Notes: generated by a model from the letters alone, not told the origin. Shown: positions 17,534-27,018, counted from the stretch's first letter. The stretch is 64,000 nt of DNA from Kluyvera cryocrescens NBRC 102467 (GCF_001571285.1 NZ_BCTM01000008.1:1-64000); one strand, 5' to 3'. Numbers and translations are program-made.

Positions 17534-18823
17534 ATGTCTGCGAATAAATTACGTTCAATATTACTTCTTACCGCTCTGGGACTTGGCGTTGGGCAAAGCT
17601 ACGCCGCCACAACCCTTAACGTCTGGATCCGCGCAAGCAACGACTCCAAGAATATCTACAAGCAAGAGGCGGAGAAGTTTGAAGAAAAAACCGGTATCAA
17701 AATTGAGTATTTCAACGCCACCACCGATTTTGAACAGCGTCTGGCGCGCGCCACTGCCGGGAACGCGCTGCCGGACCTGATCTTTAACGATGCGGCATCG
17801 CTGGGGCAGTTTATCCAGCTAGGTATTGCGGAGGAGATCGATCCGAAAACAATAAACGGCGGCGATAGCCTGTATCCCACTGCGTGGAACAGCACCCGTT
17901 ATATTGATGGCAAATACTACGGTGTGCCAACTTCGGCACAGACCTTTGCGCTGTTTGTCCGTAAAGACTGGCGTGAAAAGCTGGGCCTGCCATTGCCAAA
18001 GAGCTGGGACGATATTCAGACCCTGGCGAAGGCCTTCACTACCCAGGATCCGGACGGTAACGGTAAAAACGACACCTACGGCTTTATCGTTCCTGCCTCA
18101 ACCACTCGCGGCTATGCCAGCTGGTTTATGAGTAGCTTTATCTGGCAGGCGGGCGGTGATTTCGTGAAAGACAATAACGGTAAATTCAGCGCTTCCCTTG
18201 ATACGCCTGAAGTCGCTCAGGCGATGACCTTTATGCGTACCATGATGTGCGAAAAAGTGACCCAGCCGGGCGCGATTAACGCCACCACCGCCGACGTTAT
18301 CCCATCCTTCCGTTCCGGTCAGAGCGGCATGTTCTTCAGCGGTCCCTACCATATTGCCCTGTTTGATAAAGACCCAGGCAAAGACAATTTTGAAGTTGTG
18401 CCGGTTGTCGGGCCAAAAGGGGAGGCCACTCTCGCTGAAGGGACCACGGTCTTTATGATGAAGAGCAGCAAACAGAAAGAAGAAGCACGTAAATTCATCG
18501 AATTCATGATTTCTCAGGAAGGCCAGGAAATCGGCATGGGCAAAGGCAGCCAGCATATTCCCGTCGTGCGTTTGCCGGTCAACAAAAATGTCGATGTGAA
18601 AGCCGTTTATCAGGATGCTCGCTGGGAAACTTTTGCGCGCCTGTATAACGAAGAGGGCCGCTACGTTCCGCAGATCCCTAATTGGACGCCGGTTCGTCAG
18701 GTAGCCGCCGATGGCTTCAACCGTATTTTCGCCGACTGTAACAGCGATATTCGCGCTGAGCTGAAGGTTATCGATGGCAAGGTGAATGCCGAGCTGGAAA
18801 AACAAAATGTGCTGGCTAAGTGA
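17534..18823 (+). CDS. Sugar ABC transporter, periplasmic binding protein
   Basis: A 429-residue family 1 extracellular solute-binding protein. A signal peptide (about 1-24, cleavage after QSYA) is followed by TTLNVWIRASNDS, then the usual two-lobed fold with AEGTTVFMMKSSKQKEEARK near the C-terminal lobe. The ATG at 17534 follows AAAGGA at good spacing. It heads the four-gene transporter operon and is divergent from a secreted lyase, so the ligand is probably the oligosaccharide that lyase releases. Similar binding proteins serve glycerol-3-phosphate, maltose and many oligosaccharides, so the ligand is inferred from context only. Confidence 0.88.
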   Translation: MSANKLRSILLLTALGLGVGQSYAATTLNVWIRASNDSKNIYKQEAEKFEEKTGIKIEYFNATTDFEQRLARATAGNALPDLIFNDAASLGQFIQLGIAEEIDPKTINGGDSLYPTAWNSTRYIDGKYYGVPTSAQTFALFVRKDWREKLGLPLPKSWDDIQTLAKAFTTQDPDGNGKNDTYGFIVPASTTRGYASWFMSSFIWQAGGDFVKDNNGKFSASLDTPEVAQAMTFMRTMMCEKVTQPGAINATTADVIPSFRSGQSGMFFSGPYHIALFDKDPGKDNFEVVPVVGPKGEATLAEGTTVFMMKSSKQKEEARKFIEFMISQEGQEIGMGKGSQHIPVVRLPVNKNVDVKAVYQDARWETFARLYNEEGRYVPQIPNWTPVRQVAADGFNRIFADCNSDIRAELKVIDGKVNAELEKQNVLAK

Positions 18824-18834
18824 GGAATTGAGTT

Positions 18835-19776
18835 ATGACGCTGCATGAGACGAAGTCCTCGCCGCTAAAGCAAGCCGCTTCGCCTGACGCTACCGGATGG
18901 CTGACGTCAAAACGTAAACGAGCGCTAATTCCGTGGCTGTTTCTCGCCCCGGCGCTGATTATCTTTAGCTGGTTTAAGTTCATCCCGATGATTCAGGGGT
19001 TGGTGATGAGCTTCTACAAGGTCAACTTTAATCAGCCCAACGAGTGGGTCGGCTTCGCCAACTTTAGCCGCGCATTTGCCGATGTTGAACTGCATGCGGC
19101 GGTGGTTAACACCTTGCTGTACGTGCTGGTCACGATGTTTGCCGCGGCGATTCTGGCATTTTTCCTCGCGATGCTGCTGGAAGGCCCGGCGCGCCATCTG
19201 CGCTTTATTCGTACCGCGATCTTTTTACCGGCGGTTACCAGCGCGGCCATCGTCGCGGAAATGTGGCGCATTCTGTTTAACCCAACGCCGAACGGGGTGA
19301 TGAACCACATTCTGAGCTGGTTTGGCGTGGCCGATCAGGGCTTTCTTGCCAGCTCCGATCAGGCGCTATGGGTCATCATGCTGCTGCATATCTGGAAGGC
19401 GGTGCCGTACAACATGGTGATTTTCATCGCCGGTCTGGCAGGGATCAGCCGCGACTTGTACGACGCTTCGAACGTGGACGGGGCGAACTGGTGGAACCGT
19501 CTGCGCTACGTCACGCTGCCAGGGATGATCCCGGCGCTGTCGGTGGTACTGATGCTCTCCTTTATTCGTGGGTTCCGCGTGTTTGCGGAAGTGTACGCCA
19601 CCACCGGCGGGGGGCCATCTAACTCCACCGAAATGGTCATGACCCACATCTATAAACTTGGTTTTGAGCAGTTTGATTATGGCTACGCGTCGGCGGTGTC
19701 GTTCCTGCTATTCACCTTCACGGTGATCTTAACCATCTGCCATTTGACGCTGAAAAAACGTATCGCACGTTACTAA
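18835..19776 (+). CDS. Sugar ABC transporter permease 1 (MalF/UgpA type)
   Basis: A 313-residue inner membrane protein with six predicted helices beginning near ALIPWLFLAPALII. The EAA loop reads RDLYDASNVDGANWWNRLRYVTLP near residue 215 (Gly at the usual place) and contacts the ATPase. It starts 11 bases after the binding-protein stop and ends six bases before the next gene's ribosome-binding site. Typical partner of a MalG/UgpE-type permease in carbohydrate importers of the CUT1 class. Confidence 0.9.
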   Translation: MTLHETKSSPLKQAASPDATGWLTSKRKRALIPWLFLAPALIIFSWFKFIPMIQGLVMSFYKVNFNQPNEWVGFANFSRAFADVELHAAVVNTLLYVLVTMFAAAILAFFLAMLLEGPARHLRFIRTAIFLPAVTSAAIVAEMWRILFNPTPNGVMNHILSWFGVADQGFLASSDQALWVIMLLHIWKAVPYNMVIFIAGLAGISRDLYDASNVDGANWWNRLRYVTLPGMIPALSVVLMLSFIRGFRVFAEVYATTGGGPSNSTEMVMTHIYKLGFEQFDYGYASAVSFLLFTFTVILTICHLTLKKRIARY

Positions 19777-19785
19777 GGAGCCGTG

Positions 19786-20625
19786 ATGTTAAGTAAACGT
19801 TGGGATACCGCAGGACGCTGGTGCATTTACGCGCTGCTGCTGATTGTCTTTGTGGGACCGTTCTGGGGCATCGTCGCCACCGCCTTTAGCGGTGCACCGG
19901 TTAAACCGGGCGAACTGTTGGCTTGGCCAAATCAGTTCTCGTTTGAAAACTTCATCTTCGCCTGGATGGATATCGGCGTTTGGCAGTACCTGCTGAACTC
20001 GATTCTGGTGGTGTTCTTCGGCACTGTGCTGCAGGTGTCGGTGAGCGCGCTGGCGGCCTATGCGTTGGCACGCAAAAAGTTCCGCGGCGTCGCGCTGGTG
20101 AGCCTCATCATTCTCTCCACCATGATGCTGCCGGAAGAAGTTATCGCCATTCCGCTGTACATGATTATCAACTGGCGGCTGCCGTTTATCGACGCCTCAC
20201 TTTATAACAGCTACCTCGGGATGATTCTGCCGGTTGTAGGCTGGGCGTTCTCCATCTTCGTATTGACCGAATTTATGTCGGCCATCCCGAAAGAGCTGGA
20301 AGAGGCGGCGCGCATTGACGGCGCGAACGAATGGCAGATTTTCTTCCACGTTATTCTGCCGCTGGTGAAACCGGCGCTCGGTACGGTGGTGACGTTCGGC
20401 TTCATTATGATTTGGGACCAGTACCTGTTGCCGCTGATTGTGGTGAACCAGGACAGTCTGAATACCATTCCGGTGATCCTCGGCACGTTGCGTACCGATG
20501 AGAGTATCACCCCGAACATTTTTATCGCCATTACGCTACTGGCGATGCTGCCAAGCATCATCGTCTATCTGGGTCTGCAAAAACATTTCAATCGCGGGAT
20601 TATGTCCGGCGCGGTCAAAGGATAA
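19786..20625 (+). CDS. Sugar ABC transporter permease 2 (MalG/UgpE type)
   Basis: A 279-residue permease with six predicted helices and the EAA motif KELEEAARIDGANEWQIFF near residue 170. The ATG at 19786 is preceded by AAGGAG at five bases; an in-frame GTG three bases upstream is less well placed. It forms the heterodimeric channel with the preceding permease. Gene ends ten bases before the ATPase start. Confidence 0.9.
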   Translation: MLSKRWDTAGRWCIYALLLIVFVGPFWGIVATAFSGAPVKPGELLAWPNQFSFENFIFAWMDIGVWQYLLNSILVVFFGTVLQVSVSALAAYALARKKFRGVALVSLIILSTMMLPEEVIAIPLYMIINWRLPFIDASLYNSYLGMILPVVGWAFSIFVLTEFMSAIPKELEEAARIDGANEWQIFFHVILPLVKPALGTVVTFGFIMIWDQYLLPLIVVNQDSLNTIPVILGTLRTDESITPNIFIAITLLAMLPSIIVYLGLQKHFNRGIMSGAVKG

Positions 20626-20635
20626 GGAGTTACCG

Positions 20636-21730
20636 ATGGGATCTGTTGTACTGAATAGCGTGCGTAAGTCTTATGGTGATGCGCACGTCATTAAAGATGT
20701 GTCGCTGACTATCCCGGACGGTGAGTTCTGCGTCCTTGTTGGCCCCAGCGGCTGCGGCAAATCCACGCTGCTGCGCATGATTGCCGGGCTGGAGGAGATC
20801 TCCGGCGGTGAAGTGCACATTAATGAACGCAATGTCACCGAAGTGGAACCAAAGCTGCGTGATATCGCCATGGTGTTCCAGAGCTATGCGCTCTACCCGC
20901 AGATGACGGTGCGCGAAAACATGGGCTTTGCGCTAAAGATGGCGCGTTTGCCGAAAAGCGATATTAATCAGAAGGTCAACGAAGCCGCGGCGCTGCTGGG
21001 GCTGGAACCGCTGTTAGAGCGCCTGCCGAAAGATCTCTCCGGCGGTCAGCGTCAGCGTGTGGCGATGGGGCGCGCCATTGTGCGTAAGCCGCAGGTCTTC
21101 CTGTTTGATGAACCACTGTCGAACCTGGATGCCAAGCTGCGTACTCAGGTGCGCGGTGAAATTCGCGAACTGCATCGCCGGTTAAAAACCACCTCGGTGT
21201 ACGTTACCCACGATCAGATTGAAGCGATGACCATGGGGCAGATGATTGTGGTGCTGCGTGACGGACGCATCGAGCAGGCGGGAACTCCGCTGGAGCTGTA
21301 TGACCAGCCCGCGAATCTGTTTGTTGCCGGCTTTATCGGCTCACCGGAAATTAACCAGTTGCCGGGGGAAGTGGTGCTGAACGGCAGCGTGACCAGCCTG
21401 CGTCTGAAAGATGGTTCGCTGCTGGCGTTGCCGGCTGGCATGCAGGTGAAAAATGGTCAGCAGGTGGTGTACGCCATCCGCCCGGAACAGGTCAACGTGG
21501 TGCACGAAGCGCGCGATGACGCGCTGGCCGCGAAGGTCACCGCGGTAGAGAATACCGGTTCGGATATGCAGCTGTTCTGCGATACCGGCGGCGGGGCGTT
21601 TACTTCCGTGTTTAAGCAGCGTTTACCGGTCAAAGAAGGTGACAACATCTGGCTGCAGCCGAAGCTTTCCGGCGTGCATCTTTTCGATGCGCAAAGCGGC
21701 GTACGTATTGCCTGTGGGGAGGAAAATTAA
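20636..21730 (+). CDS. Sugar ABC transporter ATP-binding protein (UgpC/MsmX type)
   Basis: A 364-residue CUT1 ATPase. Walker A is GPSGCGKST near residue 36, the signature is LSGGQRQRV near 135, Walker B is VFLFDEPLSNLD near 155, and the switch His is in VTHDQ. The C-terminal part (about 240-364) is the TOBE/MalK regulatory domain. The start at 20636 follows AAGGAG; longer open frame upstream overlaps permease 2 and is not used. It energises uptake of the oligosaccharide; promiscuous pairing with other CUT1 systems is possible in this family. Confidence 0.93.
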   Translation: MGSVVLNSVRKSYGDAHVIKDVSLTIPDGEFCVLVGPSGCGKSTLLRMIAGLEEISGGEVHINERNVTEVEPKLRDIAMVFQSYALYPQMTVRENMGFALKMARLPKSDINQKVNEAAALLGLEPLLERLPKDLSGGQRQRVAMGRAIVRKPQVFLFDEPLSNLDAKLRTQVRGEIRELHRRLKTTSVYVTHDQIEAMTMGQMIVVLRDGRIEQAGTPLELYDQPANLFVAGFIGSPEINQLPGEVVLNGSVTSLRLKDGSLLALPAGMQVKNGQQVVYAIRPEQVNVVHEARDDALAAKVTAVENTGSDMQLFCDTGGGAFTSVFKQRLPVKEGDNIWLQPKLSGVHLFDAQSGVRIACGEEN

Positions 21731-21737
21731 GGTGGCG

Positions 21738-22877
21738 ATGAAGCTGTACACCCTTGATGAAACCTGTCTGGAAAATGCCCGCGCGGGATTGAAGCAGCCG
21801 TTTTCCCCGCTGCAGTTGGCGTTGAGCAAGCTGGTTGCCGAAGCGGATGTCTTAAGACGTGAAGCGCCGGAAAGCGTGGTGCATAAAAAACTGCGTCCGG
21901 CGAGCGGTGATGCCCACGATTACTACAGTCTGGGCACCTACTGGTGGCCAAACCCGCGGCGGCCCAACGGGCTGCCCTATATTCGCCGCGACGGGCACAT
22001 TAACCCGCAGTGTGAAAATAACGATACCGATACTTCGCGCATTATTCGCATGTGCGAGCGCTGCCTGACGCTGGGACTGGCGTGGTACTTTACCGGGCAA
22101 CGGCACTATGCGCTGGCGGCGGCGCAGCAAATTCGCTGCTGGTTCCTTGATGCCGATACGCGGATGAACCCGCATCTCAATTATGGCCAGGCGATCCCCG
22201 GGATTGTCTCCGGGCGCGGCACCGGGCTCATCGATACTCGCCTGCTGTGGATGGTGGTGGATACCATCGGCCTGATTAATACGGCTAACGTACTGGATAC
22301 CGACGATATTATCGGTCTGCATCAATGGTTCCGCGACTTTAACCACTGGATGTACTACAGCGAGATTGGCCATTCGGAATACGTTTGGCACAATAACCAC
22401 GGTACCTGGTACGATGCACAGCGCGCGGTTAACGCGCTGTTTTACGGTGATAAAGGGCTGGCGGCGCGCATTATCGAGCAGGGGATCACCCAGCGTATGG
22501 CGGCGCAAATTGATCAGGACGGTAAGCAGACCATGGAGCTGGAACGCACGATCCCGTTCCACTACTCACTGTTTAACCTCGAAGCACATTTGCTGCTCAA
22601 CCGCTACGCCGAGCACGTCGAATTTGACCGCTGGAATACGATCCGCGATGGGCGAGGGGTGAAGCAGGGGATTGATTACCTGGTGCCGTTCGTCCGCGAA
22701 CCGGACCTCTGGCCGTACAGCGATTTGCAGGGAATTGTCTGGGACAGCGCGCTGCGCGTGCTGTTGCAGTCAGTACGCGGCTATGCCAAACAGGCGGCAA
22801 ACTATCGCGAAGCGTTGAAATGTCTGCCGCAGGAAACCCTACAGCTCAAAGAGCAGCTAATGTGGTGCCCGGGCTGA
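21738..22877 (+). CDS. Alginate lyase family protein, cytoplasmic paralogue
   Basis: A 379-residue alginate-lyase-fold protein without a signal peptide, related to the secreted lyase at 15768-17006: both have YWWPNP, GLPYIRRDG or GLPYIRKDG, QAIPGI, and HNNHGT (here near residue 220). It should act in the cytoplasm on imported oligosaccharides. ATG 21738 is used; GTG 21732 is a good alternative, spaced better from GGGGAGG at 21716-21722, and would add two residues. Last gene of the transporter operon, seven bases after the ATPase stop, ending at a strong terminator. Confidence 0.8.
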   Translation: MKLYTLDETCLENARAGLKQPFSPLQLALSKLVAEADVLRREAPESVVHKKLRPASGDAHDYYSLGTYWWPNPRRPNGLPYIRRDGHINPQCENNDTDTSRIIRMCERCLTLGLAWYFTGQRHYALAAAQQIRCWFLDADTRMNPHLNYGQAIPGIVSGRGTGLIDTRLLWMVVDTIGLINTANVLDTDDIIGLHQWFRDFNHWMYYSEIGHSEYVWHNNHGTWYDAQRAVNALFYGDKGLAARIIEQGITQRMAAQIDQDGKQTMELERTIPFHYSLFNLEAHLLLNRYAEHVEFDRWNTIRDGRGVKQGIDYLVPFVREPDLWPYSDLQGIVWDSALRVLLQSVRGYAKQAANYREALKCLPQETLQLKEQLMWCPG

Positions 22878-22884
22878 TATGAGC

Positions 22885-22912
22885 GGCTTCCTCGGCTTTG
22901 GCCGGGGAAGCC
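22885..22912. terminator. Terminator between the lyase operon and yoaB
   Basis: GGCTTCCTCGGC and GCCGGGGAAGCC form a 12-base stem (one G-T pair) with a TTTG loop in the short gap between two convergent genes. It closes the right end of the accessory block. Confidence 0.75.
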
Positions 22913-22920
22913 TTGCGGCA

Positions 22921-23265
22921 TCAGACGGCAGCGATAATTTTAATTTCGACTTTATAACGCGGGTTCATCAGTTTTGCCTGCACCGTGCAGCGCACCGGCG
23001 CATGGCCCGCAACCACCCACGCATCCCACGCTTTATTCATCGCGGCGAAATCATCTGCGTCAGGCAGGAAAATGGTGGCGTCGAGAATACGCGACTTGTT
23101 ACTGCCCTGTTTTTCCAGTACGGCGTCAATTTGCGCCAGCGTATTTGCCGTTTGCTCAAAGGCGTCGGCATCCAGGTTTTCGGGTACGCCAGTGTAGTAC
23201 AGCGTCTGGTTATGGATAACGACGTCAGACCAACGCGCTTCGGCATCAATACGTACAATTGTCAT
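22921..23265 (-). CDS. yoaB: RidA family protein YoaB
   Basis: A 114-residue member of the RidA/YjgF/TdcF family, the same length as E. coli YoaB and nearly identical. RidA itself hydrolyses reactive enamine/imine intermediates made by PLP enzymes; whether YoaB does so is not established, but Arg in APVRCTVQA near residue 95 and the YYTGVPE segment are conserved. It is divergent from yoaA, with 206 bases between them that hold no gene. K-12 yoaC, which lies between yoaB and yoaH in K-12, is absent here, replaced by the lyase block. Confidence 0.93.
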   Translation of the reverse strand: MTIVRIDAEARWSDVVIHNQTLYYTGVPENLDADAFEQTANTLAQIDAVLEKQGSNKSRILDATIFLPDADDFAAMNKAWDAWVVAGHAPVRCTVQAKLMNPRYKVEIKIIAAV

Positions 23266-23471
23266 TTCAATTTCCTTTTAACATCACGGGTACACAATCT
23301 GTTAAGCGGCATCCAGGCCGGTGCTCCGGCGTTGCCCATGCCGATGCGGCTTAAAAGATGAGGCGCACAAACGCGGTAAGACTGCCACATTGTCGACGCC
23401 GCGTCACGACTTCGACTGGCATAAGCGGGGTTGGCCTGACATAATCACTGGGAATTTTTCCAGGGGGTAAT

Positions 23472-25382
23472 GTGACGGACGATTTTGCAGCAGACGGCCA
23501 GCTTGCGCAGGCGATAAGCGGCTTTAAACCGCGTGAACCGCAGCGCCAGATGGCGCACGCCGTCATGAAGGCGATTGACGAGGGTCAACCGCTGGTGGTG
23601 GAAGCCGGTACGGGTACAGGTAAAACCTACGCCTACCTGGCGCCTGCATTGCGTGCCAATAAAAAGGTCATTATCTCTACCGGTTCAAAAGCGTTGCAGG
23701 ATCAGCTCTACAGCCGCGATCTGCCCACGGTGTCAAAAGCGCTTAGCTACAGCGGTAAACTGGCGCTACTCAAAGGCCGTTCCAACTATTTGTGCCTCGA
23801 GCGTCTTGAGCAGCAGGCGCTGGCGGGGGGCGATCTCCCGGTACAGATCCTCAGCGATGTGATTTTACTGCGCAGTTGGTCAAATCAAACCGTCGATGGC
23901 GATATCAGTACCTGCGTTAGCGTGGCGGAAGATTCACAAGCGTGGCCGCTGGTCACCAGTACTAACGATAACTGCCTGGGCAGCGACTGCCCGCAGTATC
24001 AGGAGTGCTTTGTGGTGAAAGCGCGTAAAAAAGCGATGGACGCCGACGTGGTGGTGGTTAACCATCACCTGTTCCTCGCCGACATGGTGGTGAAAGAGAG
24101 CGGTTTTGGTGAGCTGATCCCGGAGGCTGAAGTGATGATCTTCGATGAAGCCCATCAGCTACCGGATATTGCCAGCCAGTATTTTGGCCAATCGCTTTCC
24201 AGCCGCCAGCTGTTGGATCTGGCAAAAGATGTCACCATTGCCTACCGTACCGAACTCAAAGATACCCAGCAGCTGCAAAAATGCGCCGACCGTCTGGCGC
24301 AGGCGACGCAGGATTTCCGTCTGCAGGTCGGCGATCCGGGCTATCGCGGCAATCTGCGCGAACTGCTCACCGATAACAACGTCCAGCGCGCGTTACTGCT
24401 GCTGGATGACGCGCTGGAGCTTTGCTACGACGTGGCCAAGCTGTCGCTCGGCCGCTCGGCGCTGCTGGATGTGGCATTTGAACGAGCTACCCTATATCGG
24501 GCGCGGTTAAAGCGTTTAAAAGAGATCAATACCCCCGGTTTTAGCTACTGGTACGAATGCAATTCCCGCCACTTCACGCTGGCGCTGACGCCGCTAACGG
24601 TGGCGGATAAATTTAAAGAAGTCATGGCGGCCAAGCCGGGCAGTTGGATCTTCACCTCCGCTACCCTGTCGGTTAATGACGATCTGCACCACTTCACTGA
24701 GCGACTGGGAATAGAAAACGCCGAGTCAATGTTGCTGCCTAGCCCATTTGACTACGCGACCCAGGCGTTACTGTGCGTGCCGCGTAATTTGCCGCTGCCA
24801 AATCAGCCGGGTGCTGCGCGCCATCTGGCTGCTATGCTGCGCCCGCTGATTGAAGCCAACAACGGCCGCTGCTTTATGCTGTGCACCTCGCACGCCATGA
24901 TGCGCGACCTGGCAGAACAGTTCCGTGCCACCATGACCTTGCCGGTGCTGCTGCAGGGCGAAACCAGTAAAGGACAGCTGCTACAACAGTTCGTCAGCGC
25001 CGGTAACGCGCTGCTGGTGGCAACCAGCAGCTTCTGGGAAGGGGTCGATGTGCGCGGTGATGCGCTGTCGTTGGTGATTATCGATAAGCTACCGTTCACC
25101 TCTCCGGACGATCCGCTGCTTAAGGCCCGCATGGAAGATTGTCGCCTGCGCGGCGGCGATCCTTTTGACGACGTGCAGCTTCCCGATGCCGTCATCACTC
25201 TGAAACAGGGCGTAGGGCGATTGATTCGTGACGTCACCGATCGCGGCGTGCTGGTGATTTGTGATAATCGTCTGGTGATGCGCCCCTACGGCGCCACGTT
25301 CCTCGCCAGCCTACCGCCGGCGCCTCGTACCCGCGACATTCGCCGCGCGGTGCGCTTCCTGGCGCTCGCATCGACGCGGTAA
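23472..25382 (+). CDS. yoaA: DinG-family ATP-dependent DNA helicase YoaA
   Basis: A 636-residue superfamily 2 helicase of the XPD/DinG group, same length as E. coli YoaA, which associates with HolC and helps repair stalled replication forks. Walker A is EAGTGTGKT near residue 43, the DEAH box near residue 225 is FDEAHQLPD, and the four cysteines expected to bind a 4Fe-4S cluster lie between CLERLEQ and CPQYQEC (about 110-180). The C-terminal helicase motifs include SSFWEGVDVRG and QGVGRLIRD. Translation starts at GTG 23472 after AGGGGGT. Confidence 0.95.
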   Translation: MTDDFAADGQLAQAISGFKPREPQRQMAHAVMKAIDEGQPLVVEAGTGTGKTYAYLAPALRANKKVIISTGSKALQDQLYSRDLPTVSKALSYSGKLALLKGRSNYLCLERLEQQALAGGDLPVQILSDVILLRSWSNQTVDGDISTCVSVAEDSQAWPLVTSTNDNCLGSDCPQYQECFVVKARKKAMDADVVVVNHHLFLADMVVKESGFGELIPEAEVMIFDEAHQLPDIASQYFGQSLSSRQLLDLAKDVTIAYRTELKDTQQLQKCADRLAQATQDFRLQVGDPGYRGNLRELLTDNNVQRALLLLDDALELCYDVAKLSLGRSALLDVAFERATLYRARLKRLKEINTPGFSYWYECNSRHFTLALTPLTVADKFKEVMAAKPGSWIFTSATLSVNDDLHHFTERLGIENAESMLLPSPFDYATQALLCVPRNLPLPNQPGAARHLAAMLRPLIEANNGRCFMLCTSHAMMRDLAEQFRATMTLPVLLQGETSKGQLLQQFVSAGNALLVATSSFWEGVDVRGDALSLVIIDKLPFTSPDDPLLKARMEDCRLRGGDPFDDVQLPDAVITLKQGVGRLIRDVTDRGVLVICDNRLVMRPYGATFLASLPPAPRTRDIRRAVRFLALASTR

Positions 25383-25491
25383 TACGCGCTAAAGTGTGAT
25401 AAGATGCGCGCCATTTTGTTGATCTCTACGCTGAATCAATCAGGTTAACTGGGCGATAAGGCGTATATAACTGCGAGAGCGCGACTAATCC

Positions 25492-26187
25492 ATGCGAATT
25501 CTGGCTATCGATACCGCCACGGAAGCCTGCTCGGCTGCCCTGTGGAATGATGGTAATACCTGTGCCCACTTCGAGCTTTGTCCCCGTGAACACACCCAAC
25601 GTATTCTGCCTATCGTGCAGGATATTCTCACTCAAGGTGGCGTAAGCCTCACTGACCTCGACGCGCTGGCGTTTGGCCGCGGGCCGGGCAGCTTTACCGG
25701 CGTGCGTATCGGGATTGGTATCGCCCAAGGGTTGGCGCTGGGCGCCGAGCTGCCGATGATTGGCGTTTCTACGCTGGCGACCATGGCGCAAGGCGCATGG
25801 CGTAAGCAGGGCGCGTCACGCGTGCTCGCCGCCATTGATGCGCGCATGGGCGAAGTGTATTGGGCTGAATATCAGCGCGATGCACAGGGCGTGTGGCACG
25901 GTGAAAATACCGAAGCCGTATTGAAGCCGGAAGCCGTTCAACAGCGTCTGGCCGAGCTGGAAGGCGAGTGGGCAACGGTGGGGACCGGCTGGGCCGCCTG
26001 GCCGGATATGACCCAGGGAGCGAACGTGACGCTGAGCGATGGCGATGTGTTGCTGCCAGAAGCGGAAGATATGCTGCCTATCGCCTGCCAACTGCTGGAA
26101 CAGGGTAAAACGGTCGCCGTCGACAAAGCTGAACCAGTTTATTTGCGTAATGAGGTTGCCTGGAAGAAACTTCCTGGCCGCGAATGA
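25492..26187 (+). CDS. tsaB: tRNA t6A37 biosynthesis protein TsaB
   Basis: TsaB (YeaZ) is the inactive ASKHA-fold partner of TsaD in the TsaBDE complex that makes N6-threonylcarbamoyladenosine at position 37 of ANN-decoding tRNAs. The 231-residue product is the same length as in E. coli and starts [31 protein letters not shown] near residue 63 is the characteristic motif. The 109 bases upstream, after yoaA, contain its likely promoter and no other gene. Confidence 0.97.
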   Translation: MRILAIDTATEACSAALWNDGNTCAHFELCPREHTQRILPIVQDILTQGGVSLTDLDALAFGRGPGSFTGVRIGIGIAQGLALGAELPMIGVSTLATMAQGAWRKQGASRVLAAIDARMGEVYWAEYQRDAQGVWHGENTEAVLKPEAVQQRLAELEGEWATVGTGWAAWPDMTQGANVTLSDGDVLLPEAEDMLPIACQLLEQGKTVAVDKAEPVYLRNEVAWKKLPGRE

Positions 26188-26226
26188 ATCTCAATAGAGA
26201 GATATTGAGAATATAGGAGCAGCATC

Positions 26227-26811
26227 ATGGCAGGTAAACAGACGGTCTTTCGGGGTGTTATCGCAGGTCTTATCGCCGTAGCGTTAAGCGGTTGCGTCAC
26301 CGTGCCTGATGCCATTCAGGGCAGTAGCCCTACGCCGCAGCAGGATTTGGTGCGGGTGATGTCCGCGCCGCAGCTATACGTTGGCCAGGAGTCACGTTTT
26401 GGCGGTACGGTGGTCGGTATTGAAAACCAGCAGGGTCATACCCGGCTGGAGATCGCCACGGTTCCGTTGGACAGCGGCGCACGGCCTACGCTGGGTGAAG
26501 CATCACGCGGGCGAATCTATGCTGACGTGAACGGTTTTCTTGATCCTGTAGACTATCGCGGCCAACTGGTGACGGTTGTCGGCCCGATCGTTGGGACGCT
26601 GGAAGGCAAAGTCGGGACCACCAAATACACCTTCCTGCACGTACAGGCGACGGGCTACAAGCGCTGGCGTATTGCGCAGCAGGTGGTGATGCCACCACAG
26701 CCGATGATCGATCCGTGGGGGTTTGGTCCTCGTCCCTGGAATTACGGTTACGGTGGTTGGGGCTGGTACAACACCGGCCCTGCAGAAGTCCGGAACGTCG
26801 TAACGGAATAA
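26227..26811 (+). CDS. yeaY: Slp family outer membrane lipoprotein YeaY
   Basis: A 194-residue lipoprotein of the Slp family. Lipobox LSGC puts the lipidated cysteine at residue 23; no Asp at +2 (Val follows), so outer membrane sorting is expected. The C-terminus is rich in Gly, Trp and Tyr (GYGGWGWYN). In E. coli yeaY is a sigma-E-influenced envelope stress gene of unknown function. It follows tsaB after 39 bases with AGGAGC as ribosome-binding site and ends in a clear terminator. Confidence 0.92.
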   Translation: MAGKQTVFRGVIAGLIAVALSGCVTVPDAIQGSSPTPQQDLVRVMSAPQLYVGQESRFGGTVVGIENQQGHTRLEIATVPLDSGARPTLGEASRGRIYADVNGFLDPVDYRGQLVTVVGPIVGTLEGKVGTTKYTFLHVQATGYKRWRIAQQVVMPPQPMIDPWGFGPRPWNYGYGGWGWYNTGPAEVRNVVTE

Positions 26812-26834
26812 GATCTGAAGTCTGAGAGACAAAA

Positions 26835-26863
26835 AAGAAACAGCGGCTAGCCCGCTGTTTCTT
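26835..26863 (+). terminator. Terminator after yeaY
   Basis: AAGAAACAGCGG and CCGCTGTTTCTT make a perfect 12-base stem with a five-base loop. Confidence 0.85.
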
Positions 26864-26930
26864 CGTTGTAATGGATATAAAAAAAATAAAGAGTGACGCG
26901 CTTCGCAACCTTAATTTCGAGTGATTCTTA

Positions 26931-26947
26931 AACTGGTACGCTGAGTT
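26931..26947. promoter_or_regulatory. FadR operator of fadD
   Basis: AACTGGTACGCTGAGTT matches the FadR consensus (AGCTGGTCCGAYNTGTT) and closely resembles the first FadR site of E. coli fadD. FadR represses fadD until acyl-CoA accumulates; fadR is itself in this window. Confidence 0.75.
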
Positions 26948-27018
26948 AATATTATGTTAACGAAAGTTTACCATTTGGGGTTGTGATGACGACAAATACG
27001 TATTTTAGAGGTGATGCT

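Noticed and set aside
18098-18805. 235-residue antisense frame over the sugar-binding protein gene
   Set aside because: Low-complexity composition, no start signal, and the plus strand encodes a clear binding protein.
13012-22877. Prophage or transposon origin of the lyase block
   Set aside because: No integrase, transposase, direct repeats or tRNA were found at either edge; mode of acquisition is unknown.
13771-22877. Pectin or oligogalacturonate (Kdg) utilisation locus
   Set aside because: No KdgM porin, KduI/KduD, pectate lyase or KdgR-type site is present; the lyases belong to the alginate/heparinase folds.
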